A program made the position numbers and the translations under genes. This document shows, piece after piece, positions 8,759-17,554 of a DNA stretch of 64,000 nt. Location of the stretch: NCBI RefSeq assembly GCF_000717645.1, contig NZ_JNZZ01000004.1:248001-312000 (forward strand). Reading direction: 5' to 3'. The notes below the pieces were generated by a model. It was not told the DNA's origin. It was given only the letters and a program-made list of their open reading frames with translations, and did not search any database. The stretch comes from Streptomyces californicus. GTDB lineage: Bacteria; Actinomycetota; Actinomycetes; Streptomycetales; Streptomycetaceae. Every line of letters begins with the position of its first letter. The first letter of the stretch is position 1.

Positions 8759-9941
8759 TGCAGATGACCTGCTTGAGCTTGGCGACGACCTCGACCAGGT
8801 CCCGCTGCTGCTCCATGACCTGCTCGATCGGCTTGTACGCGGCCGGGATCTCGTCCAGCACGCCGGAGTCCTTGCGGCACTCGACGCCCTGCGTCTGCTC
8901 CTCCAGGTCACGCACGGTGAAGCGTCGCTTGGCCGCGCCCCGGCTCATCCGGCGACCGGCCCCGTGGGAGGCCGAGTTGAACGCCATCTCGTTGCCGAGG
9001 CCCTTCACGATGTACGAGCTGGTGCCCATCGAGCCGGGGATGATCCCGTACTCGCCGGAGCCGGCGCGGATCGCTCCCTTGCGGGTGACCAGCAGGTCCG
9101 TTCCGTCGTACCGCTCCTCGGCCACGTAGTTGTGGTGGCAGGAGATCTCCTGCTCGAAGACCGGCTTCGCCTTCTTGAACTCCCTGCGGACCACGTCCTT
9201 GAAGAGCGCCATCATGATCGCGCGGTTGTACTTGGCGTACTCCTGCGCCCAGTACAGATCGTTCCGGTAGTCCGCCATCTGCGGGGTGTCCGAGATGAAG
9301 ACCGCGAGGTCCCGGTCGATGATGCCCTGGTTGTGCGGGAGCTTCTGCGCGATGCCGATGTGGTGCTCGGCGAGTTCCTTGCCGATGTTGCGGGAGCCGG
9401 AATGGAGCATCAGCCACACCGCCCCATCACTGTCGAGACAGAACTCGATCATGTGATTTCCGGAGCCGAGCGTTCCCATCTGCTTTGTGGCGCGTTCCTG
9501 GCGGAATTTGACCGCTTCGGCGATTCCGCCGAACCGCCCCCAGAAGTCGTCCCATCCCGCCGTCGAGAACCCGTGCAGCCGACCCGGGTCCACCGCGTCG
9601 TCGTGCATCCCCCGGCCGACCGGGATGGCCTGCTCGATCTTGGAGCGCAGGCGGGACAGGTCGCCGGGGAGGTCGTTCGCGGTGAGGGAGGTCTTCACCG
9701 CCGACATTCCGCAGCCGATGTCCACGCCCACCGCCGCCGGGCACACCGCCCCGTGCATCGCGATGACCGAGCCGACCGTCGCGCCCTTGCCGAAGTGGAC
9801 GTCCGGCATGACGGCGAGGCCCTTGATCCACGGCAGGGTGGAGACGTTGCGCAGCTGCTGCATCGCGCCGTCCTCGACCGTCGCGGGGTCCGCCCACATG
9901 CGGATGGGGACCTTCGCCCCCGGTATCTCTACGTACGACAT
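8748..9941 (-). CDS. rtcB: RNA-splicing ligase RtcB
   Basis: Encodes 397 residues. RtcB joins RNA 2',3'-cyclic phosphate or 3'-phosphate ends to 5'-OH ends using GTP and Mn2+. Metal-site motifs are present: GVDIGCGM (Asp/Cys), SGNH, and HSGSRNIG. The guanylated histidine lies in SHGAGRRMSR, preceded by GSMGTSSYIV. The ATG at 9941 has GAGGAG just upstream; the longer frame to 10214 is unlike the family. No archease, RtcA or RtcR-like gene is adjacent, so regulation is not evident. Confidence 0.95.
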   Translation of the reverse strand: MSYVEIPGAKVPIRMWADPATVEDGAMQQLRNVSTLPWIKGLAVMPDVHFGKGATVGSVIAMHGAVCPAAVGVDIGCGMSAVKTSLTANDLPGDLSRLRSKIEQAIPVGRGMHDDAVDPGRLHGFSTAGWDDFWGRFGGIAEAVKFRQERATKQMGTLGSGNHMIEFCLDSDGAVWLMLHSGSRNIGKELAEHHIGIAQKLPHNQGIIDRDLAVFISDTPQMADYRNDLYWAQEYAKYNRAIMMALFKDVVRREFKKAKPVFEQEISCHHNYVAEERYDGTDLLVTRKGAIRAGSGEYGIIPGSMGTSSYIVKGLGNEMAFNSASHGAGRRMSRGAAKRRFTVRDLEEQTQGVECRKDSGVLDEIPAAYKPIEQVMEQQRDLVEVVAKLKQVICIKG

Positions 9942-10104
9942 AACTCCTCGATTCCCCCGAAAAGACTGAAAGCGCAATACCGGTGCCAAGGTCGGCAAAC
10001 CTGTCGGCCGACCGGCGGACACGGCGGCGCGTGCGATACACATTGTGTCCATCGGCCGCCGTCGAGCGGCAACACGTTTTCCGTACCGAAGGGAGCCTGG
10101 GACG

Positions 10105-11007
10105 GTGCGACACAAGGCGTACGTACCCGGCGTCGCACTCCTGGCCGCGCTCGTCGTCGGCGGCTGCAGCGCCGGCGGCGGTGACGCGAACGGCGCCGAC
10201 AGCAAGCCGGGCACACCGGCGGTCTCGCCCGCACCCCCGGGCCGTTACGCGACCCTGCCCTCACCCTGCCGCGCCGTACCGCGCACCACGCTCAACGACC
10301 TGCTGCCGGGCACGGCCGAGCTGCCGCAGGACCAGCGGGAGAAGGTGTTCCGGGGTTCGGCGGCCGTCACGTACGACACCGACCGCAAAGTCGGGTGCAG
10401 TTGGAAGGCGGACGCGCCGAACGCCACCCGCAGCCTCGTCATCGACTTCGAGCGCGTCGTCTCGTACGACCCGGCGGTCAGCGACGACGACCGCGCCGAC
10501 ACGGTGTACGAGAAGAGGAAGAAGGCCGCCGGGCTGTCCTCCCCGACGGCGCCCGCAGCGGACGCGGCCGCGACCACCGGAAGCGGGGACAAGGAAGAGG
10601 AAGAGGACAAGGAGAAGGGCGAGGGTGGCGGGAAGGCGACGGACACCGCGAGCCCCTCGTCCTCCGCGACCAGCGGCGGCGGCAGCGACGACGCCGCCTC
10701 GGACGGCACTCCGGGAAGCGGCACCCCCGGCAGCGGTGACCCCGGCAGCGGCGATCCCGAGGACGCCCTTCCCTCCCGCCTCCTCGACAATCTCGGAGAT
10801 GCCGCATTCCTCCAGGACCTTCCCAAAGGGGCGGATTCCACCGCGCAGAACCACACGGTGAGCGTGGTGTTCCGCACATCGAACGTGGTCGTGACCGTCC
10901 GGTACGCCGAGCAGCCGGCCCTCATCACGCAGCGGCCCGACGGCAGGGAACTCCAGGAGAAGGCGCAGGCACTGGCCCGGAAACTGGCCGAGAAGCTCAG
11001 CGAGTAG
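10105..11007 (+). CDS. DUF3558-like lipoprotein (first of pair)
   Basis: Encodes 300 residues. The start is GTG at 10105 with GGGAG upstream, followed by a lipoprotein signal ending in VVGGCS. A low-complexity spacer leads to SPCRAVPRTTLNDLLPG and VGCSWKAD. Paired cysteines in a proline-cysteine and a cysteine-x-tryptophan context are the DUF3558 hallmark of secreted actinobacterial lipoproteins. A Glu/Lys- then Ser/Gly-rich insert (about 155-235) interrupts the domain before a conserved C-terminal part (VVFRTSNVVVTVRYAEQP). Function unknown. A similar gene follows at 11204. Confidence 0.8.
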   Translation: MRHKAYVPGVALLAALVVGGCSAGGGDANGADSKPGTPAVSPAPPGRYATLPSPCRAVPRTTLNDLLPGTAELPQDQREKVFRGSAAVTYDTDRKVGCSWKADAPNATRSLVIDFERVVSYDPAVSDDDRADTVYEKRKKAAGLSSPTAPAADAAATTGSGDKEEEEDKEKGEGGGKATDTASPSSSATSGGGSDDAASDGTPGSGTPGSGDPGSGDPEDALPSRLLDNLGDAAFLQDLPKGADSTAQNHTVSVVFRTSNVVVTVRYAEQPALITQRPDGRELQEKAQALARKLAEKLSE

Positions 11008-11203
11008 ACGCCCGCCCAGGGGGCCTCACCGGCCGCTTTCCGGCCCCCGCGGGGTTCCCGGCGGCGGCGCGGGCCGGTCGCCGCCCGTCGTACGGTGGCT
11101 GTCCGGAAGACGTACCCGCCCGCTACCGAGCCCGCCCGCCCGTACACCGCACGAACCGAGACCTCCCGCACCGAGAGCTCCGTGCCATCCGAGTGAAGGA
11201 ACC

Positions 11204-12061
11204 ATGCACCGATCTGCCCCGCGCCTGTCCCGCATCCTCGCCTGCGCCGCCGTTCCGGTGATGCTCGTAGCCGTCGGCTGCTCGTCGGACTCCGGCTCCG
11301 ACGGCAAGAAGAACGCGGGCTCCTCGCCGTCCGGCTCGGCCAGCGCCAAGCCCTCCGAGCCCACCGTCGAGCCGGCGAAGTTCTCCGACCTGCCCGACCC
11401 GTGCGGCGCGATCGGGAAGAAGACCGTCGAGGACCTGGTGCCCGACGCCAAGAAGAAGGGCGGCACGGCCGGGCAGTCCAGCGACCTCTCGGCCCGGGGC
11501 AGCTGCTCCTGGAACGGTCTGGACGACAAGGGCCTCAAGGGCTCGCAGTACCGCTGGCTTGACGTCGGCCTCACCCGGTTCGATTCGGACCAGGCGCTCG
11601 GCAGCGGGGCCGAGCGCGCCACCGCCGACTACACGAAGCAGATCGCCAAGGCCAAGGCCGCCGAGGGCGCCACGAAGGTCGCCGCCGAGGCGACGGCGGG
11701 CATCGGCGAGGAGGCCACCGTCGTCACGTACGGCCTCAGCAAGACGGACGAGGACTTCGAGTACGCCACCGTCGTGGCGCGCACCGGCAACGTCGTCGTC
11801 ACCCTGACGTACAACGGCGCGGGTTTCGCGGGCGGGAAGAAGCCCAGCTCGGCCGACATGGTCGAGGGCGCGCAGAAGGCGGTCAAGGAGGCGATCGGCG
11901 CGGTCGAGAAGACCGCCGAGGCCACGCCCCCGGCCAAGGGCGAGGACAAGGACGCCGACAAGGGCACGGAGAAGGCCGGGGACGACGGCAAGAAGGACTC
12001 GGCCGACTCCGGGGACGAGGACTCCCCCAAGGAGAAGGCCAAGGCCACGCCCAAGTCGTGA
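11204..12061 (+). CDS. DUF3558-like lipoprotein (second of pair)
   Basis: Encodes 285 residues with signal peptide and lipobox VAVGCS. The mature part has PDPCGAIGKKTVEDLVPDA and GSCSWNGL, the two cysteine motifs of DUF3558, and a C-terminal ATVVARTGNVVVTLTYNG block that parallels the preceding lipoprotein. The tail is Lys/Asp/Glu-rich. The two genes are about 200 bases apart and probably arose by duplication followed by strong divergence. Likely anchored on the outer face of the membrane; role unknown. A terminator hairpin follows. Confidence 0.85.
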   Translation: MHRSAPRLSRILACAAVPVMLVAVGCSSDSGSDGKKNAGSSPSGSASAKPSEPTVEPAKFSDLPDPCGAIGKKTVEDLVPDAKKKGGTAGQSSDLSARGSCSWNGLDDKGLKGSQYRWLDVGLTRFDSDQALGSGAERATADYTKQIAKAKAAEGATKVAAEATAGIGEEATVVTYGLSKTDEDFEYATVVARTGNVVVTLTYNGAGFAGGKKPSSADMVEGAQKAVKEAIGAVEKTAEATPPAKGEDKDADKGTEKAGDDGKKDSADSGDEDSPKEKAKATPKS

Positions 12062-12112
12062 CCTGACGCTCCCGCGGATCGCCAAACCGCAGGTCCGGCC
12101 CGCGCGTTGGAG

Positions 12113-12141
12113 AGCCCGACCCCCTCGGGGGCCGGGCTTTC
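12113..12141 (+). terminator. Intrinsic terminator after the lipoprotein pair
   Basis: Arms 12113-12124 and 12127-12138 pair with a single mismatch and a tight loop, followed by TT and a C-run. It lies about 50 bases after the stop of the second lipoprotein. Confidence 0.75.
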
Positions 12142-12275
12142 CCCCCTCCCCGCGCAACGAAACTCGTACACATGTGCCAGGCTGTGCCATCGCCGGACGT
12201 CTGAGGTTCGGCTGAAAACCAACGCCGGGCGCGGAAGCCGCAGTCGGGCAGCAGAGGTCGGGGAGGGGATCGCGC

Positions 12276-13814
12276 GTGGCCGCGATGCAGCTGACACGCA
12301 CGCACCGCATACTCATCGGGGTCGTCATCGCCGGTGCGGTGGTCATCGCCGCGATCGGTTTCGCGGGCTCCTACGCCGCTGTGCGCGAACTCGCGGAGAA
12401 CAAGGGCTTCGGATCGTTCTCCCTGGTCTTCCCGATAGGCATCGACGCGGGCATCTGCGTCCTGCTCGCGCTGGACCTGCTGCTCACCTGGATGCGCATC
12501 CCGTTCCCGTTGCTGCGGCAGACGGCGTGGCTGCTGACCGCCGCGACGATCGCGTTCAACGGGGCCGCCTCCTGGCCGGATCCGCTCGGTACGGCGATGC
12601 ACGCGGTGATCCCGGTGCTGTTCGTCGTGGCTGTCGAGGCCGCGCGGCACGCGGTGGGCCGGATCGCGGACATCACGGCGGACAAGCACATGGAGGGGGT
12701 CCGCCTCACCCGTTGGCTGCTGTCGCCCGTACCGACGTTCAAGCTGTGGCGGCGGATGAAGCTGTGGGAGCTGCGCAGTTACGAGCAGGTCATCAAGCTC
12801 GAACAGGACCGGCTGATCTACCAGGCCCGGCTCCAGGCGCGGTTCGGCCGCAACTGGCGGCGCAAGGCCCCGGTCGAGTCGATGATGCCGCTGCGGCTGG
12901 CGAAGTACGGCGTCCCGCTGGCCGAGACCGCCCCGGCGGGCCTCGCCGCCGCCGGTATCGAACCGGCGCTGCTGCCGCCGGTCGAGGGCCCACGCCCGAA
13001 GGCGGAGCTGCCGTACGAGCCGGGGCAGGGGCGGCCCGGCGACCACGAGCACGGGCGCGAGCAGGGCGACCACGGGCACGAGCAGGCGTACGGGGACGGC
13101 CCCGGGCGCGACGACCAGCACCCCCAGCAGCGCCCGCACCCGCATCCGCAGGACCAGCAGCACCCGCAGGAGCAGGGGCTCCAGCAGCACCCGCAGGACC
13201 AGCAGCCCCACCAGAGCCAGAACCAGAACCCCCAGCAGTCCCAGCAACCCCACCAGCCGCACCCGCAGGGCCCGTTGCCGCAGCAGCAGGCGCCCGCCGT
13301 GCCGCCCACGCACGACAGCCCCTGGTTCGCGACGCAGAAGCTGCCCGACGGTGCCCCGCACCAGAGCGCGTACGACCCGCACCAGGACGGGGGCCTGGAG
13401 CACACCCCGGTCCGGGCCCGCGACGAGGCCGGCGTCGAGGCTCACGGGGAAGCTTCCGGGGAGCCCGGTGAGGCCGCCCCCGGCAAGGCCCCGGCCGACG
13501 CCGCCGTCCCTGCCGAGCAGACCCCCGTCCCTGCCGAGCACGCCGACGACTCCCCCGCGTACGCCCCCGAGGACGCACCGCAGTTGGAGCAGTGGCCGCA
13601 GGAGGACAACGAGTACGCCAACATGGCCTTCAAGTCCTTCAGCGCGTACAAGGACGAGCACGGCGGCGCTCCGGGCCTCGACGACCTGGTGAACCACCTC
13701 GCCGAGGACCGCGACGTCCGCCACCCCCACGCCCATCAGCTGCTTCAGCGCCTGTGGCCCGAGTTCGAGCAGGTGTACGCCTCGGAGCGTACGACGGCCG
13801 ACCAGAGCGCCTGA
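12276..13814 (+). CDS. DUF2637 membrane protein with long Gln/His/Pro-rich tail
   Basis: Encodes 512 residues. Residues 1-125 hold four membrane segments (about 10-32, 48-68, 78-95, 105-122), matching the DUF2637 group that includes SpdB-like spread proteins and chromosomal relatives. A basic region (LWRRMKLWELRSYEQVIKLEQDRLIYQARLQ, split by eye into adjacent helices) follows. Residues about 245-350 are extreme low complexity (Gln, His, Pro). A folded C-terminus (about 440-510) resembles DNA-interaction regions seen in related proteins: FKSFSAYKDEHGGAPGLDDL. The GTG at 12276 follows GGGAGGGG. Function unknown. Confidence 0.82.
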   Translation: MAAMQLTRTHRILIGVVIAGAVVIAAIGFAGSYAAVRELAENKGFGSFSLVFPIGIDAGICVLLALDLLLTWMRIPFPLLRQTAWLLTAATIAFNGAASWPDPLGTAMHAVIPVLFVVAVEAARHAVGRIADITADKHMEGVRLTRWLLSPVPTFKLWRRMKLWELRSYEQVIKLEQDRLIYQARLQARFGRNWRRKAPVESMMPLRLAKYGVPLAETAPAGLAAAGIEPALLPPVEGPRPKAELPYEPGQGRPGDHEHGREQGDHGHEQAYGDGPGRDDQHPQQRPHPHPQDQQHPQEQGLQQHPQDQQPHQSQNQNPQQSQQPHQPHPQGPLPQQQAPAVPPTHDSPWFATQKLPDGAPHQSAYDPHQDGGLEHTPVRARDEAGVEAHGEASGEPGEAAPGKAPADAAVPAEQTPVPAEHADDSPAYAPEDAPQLEQWPQEDNEYANMAFKSFSAYKDEHGGAPGLDDLVNHLAEDRDVRHPHAHQLLQRLWPEFEQVYASERTTADQSA

Positions 13815-13888
13815 CGCACCGCCCCACGGCGCGACCCGCCCCGCGAACAGCACGGCGCGGTCGGGCCCGTGTCCACGTCCGACCGGTT

Positions 13889-15601
13889 TCAGTCCGTGCC
13901 CGGTCCCGGGACGCCGAGCCGGCCGCTGCGCCGGTGGAAGAAGGTCGCCTGCCCGACGACCAGCAGGGTGTTGGCGCCGAGCAGGGCGAGCCACAGCGCG
14001 GTGAGTCCGCCCCGGGCCGTGAGCGGGACGGCGGCCAGGGCCAGCAGCCCGTAGCAGACGGCGAAGGCGAGCAGGCCGGGCACGGTGTCCCTGATCGCGA
14101 CGAGGCCGAAGCCGAAGACCGCCTGGAGCGCGTCGGTGACGACCACCAGGAGCACGAGGGGCAGCAGGGCCAGGATCTGGTCCCGGGCGGCCGCGTCGTG
14201 GGTGAAGAGGGAGAGCACCGGGACGCGCAGGACCGCCAGGACCCCGCCGATGAGCAGGACCGCGCCGAGGGCGGTCACAGCTCCGGCGCGTACGGCGGCG
14301 CGCACCCCTCGGACGTCCTTGGCCTTCAGGTGGGGCGCCACCAGCGGGATCGTGGCCTGGCCGACGGCGACGGCGGCGGTGAACACCAGGCCGGTCAGGG
14401 AGACGGAGATGCTGTGGGCGGCCGCGTGCACGGGGTCGATGCGCGCGGCGGCGACGGCCAGCACGCCGAGTACGGCGAACTTGATGAGGACGGTGGCCGC
14501 GAGCGGCAGGCCGACGCCGGCCAGCGCGACCACCGCCCGGACCCTCGGCGTTCCGGGGCCGAGCGGCCGGCCGGCCAGGACGGCGCAGCGGCGCAGTCCC
14601 GTGTGCGCCACCGCGGCGCTGATCGCGGCGGCCGTCAGCATGGCGATCCCCGCTCCGGGCAGGCCGAGCCCGTCGAGCGGGCCGACGCCGTTCACGAGGG
14701 CCGGGGAGAGCACCACGGCCGCGGCCGTGCCGGACATCCCGGCGCGCATCACGAGCCTGGAGCGGCCGAGGCCGACGAGGGTGGAGGTGGCGGCGTTGCC
14801 CATGGCGGCCACCAGGACGCTCGCCGCCATCAGGTGGGGGAACACGCCCAGTTCCGACAGGGTCCGGTGCGGTACGCCGGAGGCGAGGCCGATGAGCGGC
14901 ACCCCGGCGACGGCCAGGGCGCCGAGGAGCCCGGTGGCGATGGCGAGCCAGAGGCCGTCGCGCACCACCGGCAGCAGGGCGTCGGGGTCGTCGTCGTGGG
15001 CGGCGGTGAAGGGCATGACCCCGCGCAGGGCACCGGCGACGGTCGCGGTGGCCGGGGTGTACACGGCCATCGTGAGGGCGAACGCGGCGAGCGTGGCGGT
15101 GGCGTGCCGGCCGAGTACGGCGGTGTCGACCAGGGCGCCCGCGGTGGAGGCGAGCATGGTCAGGTAGAGCGGGAGAGCGGTGACGACGGTACGCCCGATC
15201 AGCGCCCGGCCGGCTGGACCGGGAGAGGAACCCAGGGCCCGGCCGGGGTGGCCGGGAGACGAACCCGGGGCCCGGCCAGGGCGGCCGGGGTGGCCGGGAG
15301 ACCCGGGAGACGAACCCGTGTCGCGTTCTGTGGGGCCGGTGGGCGGACGCGCGTCCGAACCCGGAGGTCCGGTGGGCGGCCCCGCGCCGTGGTCGGCGGG
15401 CCCGGCGGGCGGACACGCGCCGTGGTCGGCGGGACCGGTGGGCGGCCCCGCGCCGTGGTCGGTGCCCCGCCCGGTGGTGGCTTCGGCGGGTGGGGCGGCC
15501 GCCGTGCCCGGCCCCGGGACGCGGCGGAGGGCCGCCGCCCGGGATGTCCCTGGGCGGCGGCCCTCCGGCACACGGGCCGACGAGCGTCCGCGTAAGCGCA
15601 C
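13889..15601 (-). CDS. MATE-family efflux transporter
   Basis: The conserved part (about residue 133 onward) has twelve hydrophobic segments and MATE features: LPLYLTMLASTAGALVDT, GLGRSRLVMRAG and HAAAHSISVSLTGLVFTAAVAVGQA. Such carriers export drugs or metabolites against Na+ or H+. The start is uncertain: the only ATG or GTG codons upstream are GTG at 15601 (2 bases after the lysS stop) and GTG at 15571. Both would add a Pro/Gly-rich tail of more than 120 residues built from 11-residue repeats. A 16-bp perfect hairpin lies inside that first segment. Confidence 0.8.
   Translation of the reverse strand: MRLRGRSSARVPEGRRPGTSRAAALRRVPGPGTAAAPPAEATTGRGTDHGAGPPTGPADHGACPPAGPADHGAGPPTGPPGSDARPPTGPTERDTGSSPGSPGHPGRPGRAPGSSPGHPGRALGSSPGPAGRALIGRTVVTALPLYLTMLASTAGALVDTAVLGRHATATLAAFALTMAVYTPATATVAGALRGVMPFTAAHDDDPDALLPVVRDGLWLAIATGLLGALAVAGVPLIGLASGVPHRTLSELGVFPHLMAASVLVAAMGNAATSTLVGLGRSRLVMRAGMSGTAAAVVLSPALVNGVGPLDGLGLPGAGIAMLTAAAISAAVAHTGLRRCAVLAGRPLGPGTPRVRAVVALAGVGLPLAATVLIKFAVLGVLAVAAARIDPVHAAAHSISVSLTGLVFTAAVAVGQATIPLVAPHLKAKDVRGVRAAVRAGAVTALGAVLLIGGVLAVLRVPVLSLFTHDAAARDQILALLPLVLLVVVTDALQAVFGFGLVAIRDTVPGLLAFAVCYGLLALAAVPLTARGGLTALWLALLGANTLLVVGQATFFHRRSGRLGVPGPGTD
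15371..15475. repeat. 33-bp direct repeats, three copies, in the MATE N-terminal region
   Basis: About three units of 33 bases sharing CGCGCCGTGGTCGGCGGG. In the MATE frame each unit encodes an 11-residue block of PADHGAGPPTG type. A second repeat set with GGAGACGAACCCGGGGCCCG lies at about 15220-15320. Confidence 0.8.
15525..15567 (-). terminator. Strong hairpin downstream of lysS
   Basis: Arms 15525-15540 and 15552-15567 are perfectly complementary over 16 bp with an 11-base loop, 37 bases after the lysS stop. By position it is the lysS terminator, yet it falls inside the 5' end of the annotated MATE frame. Confidence 0.75.
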
Positions 15602-15603
15602 CG

Positions 15604-17373
15604 CTACGCGCCGAGCAGCCTGCGCACCCGGTCCGCCCCCACCGCGAGCAGCAGCGTGGGCAGGCGCGGACCCGTGTCGCGGCTGACGAGGAGGCGGTAG
15701 AGCAGGGCGAAGAAGGACCGCTGCGCGGCCTTCAGCTCCGGCGTCGGCTTGGCGTCCGGCTCCAGGCCGGCCAGCACCTTCGGCACGCCGTAGACGAGCG
15801 TGGTGAGGCCGTCCAGCGACCAGTGCGTGTCCAGGCCCTCCAGGAGGAGGCGCAGGGATTCACGGCCCTGGTCGTCGAGGGAGCCCAGCAGCTCGGTGTC
15901 GGGCTCGTCCCGGACGATGGTGCGGGCCTCGGCCGGGACCTGGGTGGTGATCCAGTTCTCGGCCCGGTCGAGACGCGGGCGCGCCTCGTCCAGCGAGGTC
16001 AGCGGGTTGGCCGGGTCCAGCTCGCCGAGGATGCGCAGCGTCTGGTCCTCGGCGCCGGCGGTGATGTCGGCGACCGAGGCGAGCGTCCGGTACGGGAGCG
16101 GGCGCGGGGTGCTGGGAAGCTCCCCGGCCGCCGTGCGGACGGCGCGGGAGTACGCGGCGGCGTCGGCGGGCAGCACCGTGCCGTCGGCGACCTTGCGGCC
16201 CAGCGAGTCCCACTCGTCGTACAGCCGCTGGATCTCCTGGTCGAAGGCGATCTTGAACGACTGGTTGGGCTTGCGGCGGGCGTAGAGCCAGCGCAGCAGC
16301 GGCGCTTCCATGATCTTCAGCGCGTCGGCCGGGGTGGGCACCCCGCCCTTGCTGGAGGACATCTTGGCCATGCCGGAGATGCCGACGAAGGCGTACATGG
16401 GCCCGATGGGCTGGACGCCGTCGAAGACCTCGCGGACGATCTGGCCGCCGACGACGAAGGAGGAGCCGGGCGAGGAGTGGTCGACGCCGCTGGGCTCGAA
16501 GATCACGCCCTCGTACGCCCAGCGCATCGGCCAGTCGACCTTCCAGACCAGCTTGCCGCGGTTGAACTCGCTGAGCCGGACCGTCTCGGCGAAGCCGCAC
16601 GCCGAGCAGGTGTAGTTCAGCTCGGTGGTGTCGTCGTCGTAGGAGGTGACGACGGTGAGGTCCTTCTCGCAGTTGCCGCAGTAGGGCTTGTACGGGAAGT
16701 AGCCGGCGCTGTTGCCGCTGCCGTCGTCCTCGTCGGCGGCGCCGGAGCCCTCGGCGGCCTCCAGCTCGGCCTCGTCGACCTTCTTCTGCTGCTGCGGCTT
16801 CTTGCCGCCGCCCTTGCCCTGAGCCGCCGCCGGGTCCTTCTTCGTCCGGTAGCGGTCGAGGACGGCGTCGATGTCGGCGCGGTGCTTCATCGCGTGCAGG
16901 ATCTGCTCGCGGTACGTCCCGGCGGTGTACTGCTCGGTCTGGCTGATCCCGTCGTACTCGACGCCCAGCTCGTCCAGGGCCTCGGTCATGGCGGCCTTGA
17001 AGTGCTCGGCCCAGTTCGGGTGGGCGGAGCCGGCCGGGGCGGGCACCGAGGTCAGCGGCTTGCCGATGTGCTCGGCCCAGGTGGAGTCGACGCCGGGGAC
17101 GCCGTTCGGGACCTTGCGGTAGCGGTCGTAGTCGTCCCAGGAGATCAGGTGGCGCACGGTGTGCCCGCGGCGGCGGATCTCGTCGGCGACCAGGTGCGGG
17201 GTCATGACCTCGCGGAGGTTGCCCAGGTGGATCGGGCCCGAGGGCGACAGGCCGGAGGCGACGACGACCGGTTTGCCAGGCGCACGACGCTCCGATTCGG
17301 CGATGACATCGTCCGCGAAGCGGGAGACCCAGTCGGTCTCGGTGCTGGTCTGACTCTCGGCCACGGTCGGCAC
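15604..17373 (-). CDS. lysS: Lysyl-tRNA synthetase, class I
   Basis: Encodes 589 residues. Charges tRNA-Lys with lysine. It is the archaeal-type class I enzyme, not the usual bacterial class II. The HIGH signature appears as [12 protein letters not shown], the KMSKS as AKMSSSKGG, and [11 protein letters not shown] lies between them. A zinc-type cluster is formed by CGNC and CSAC. An insert of about 50 residues rich in Lys/Gln/Gly/Asp/Glu (about 215-265) precedes the first Cys pair. The GTG at 17373 or 17364 is the likely start, with AAGGA upstream. Divergent from argS across 181 bases. Confidence 0.95.
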   Translation of the reverse strand: MPTVAESQTSTETDWVSRFADDVIAESERRAPGKPVVVASGLSPSGPIHLGNLREVMTPHLVADEIRRRGHTVRHLISWDDYDRYRKVPNGVPGVDSTWAEHIGKPLTSVPAPAGSAHPNWAEHFKAAMTEALDELGVEYDGISQTEQYTAGTYREQILHAMKHRADIDAVLDRYRTKKDPAAAQGKGGGKKPQQQKKVDEAELEAAEGSGAADEDDGSGNSAGYFPYKPYCGNCEKDLTVVTSYDDDTTELNYTCSACGFAETVRLSEFNRGKLVWKVDWPMRWAYEGVIFEPSGVDHSSPGSSFVVGGQIVREVFDGVQPIGPMYAFVGISGMAKMSSSKGGVPTPADALKIMEAPLLRWLYARRKPNQSFKIAFDQEIQRLYDEWDSLGRKVADGTVLPADAAAYSRAVRTAAGELPSTPRPLPYRTLASVADITAGAEDQTLRILGELDPANPLTSLDEARPRLDRAENWITTQVPAEARTIVRDEPDTELLGSLDDQGRESLRLLLEGLDTHWSLDGLTTLVYGVPKVLAGLEPDAKPTPELKAAQRSFFALLYRLLVSRDTGPRLPTLLLAVGADRVRRLLGA

Positions 17374-17554
17374 GTCCTTCTCTCGTCTGTCGTTTCCCGA
17401 TGGGGTACGGGCCATTCTCCCAGCTATGCCCCGCAGCGCGAAAATGGCTTTCCGTCCGGGGCGGGCCGGGCGGAACGCCGACCGTAAAACGGCTTTGCAC
17501 CCCGTGGGATACTGGAGCGATCCCTTGTCCCCCTACGGAAACGGCAGCCAGACC

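Noticed and set aside
11577..11586. GGTTCGATTC, a tRNA T-loop-like sequence
   Set aside because: It lies in the coding frame of the second lipoprotein (LTRFDSDQ) and there are no acceptor or anticodon stems around it.
11883..15416. A 1177-residue open frame on the minus strand
   Set aside because: It runs antisense through the DUF2637 gene and out of frame through the MATE gene. It is Arg/Pro/Gly-rich with no domain, a typical high-GC shadow frame.
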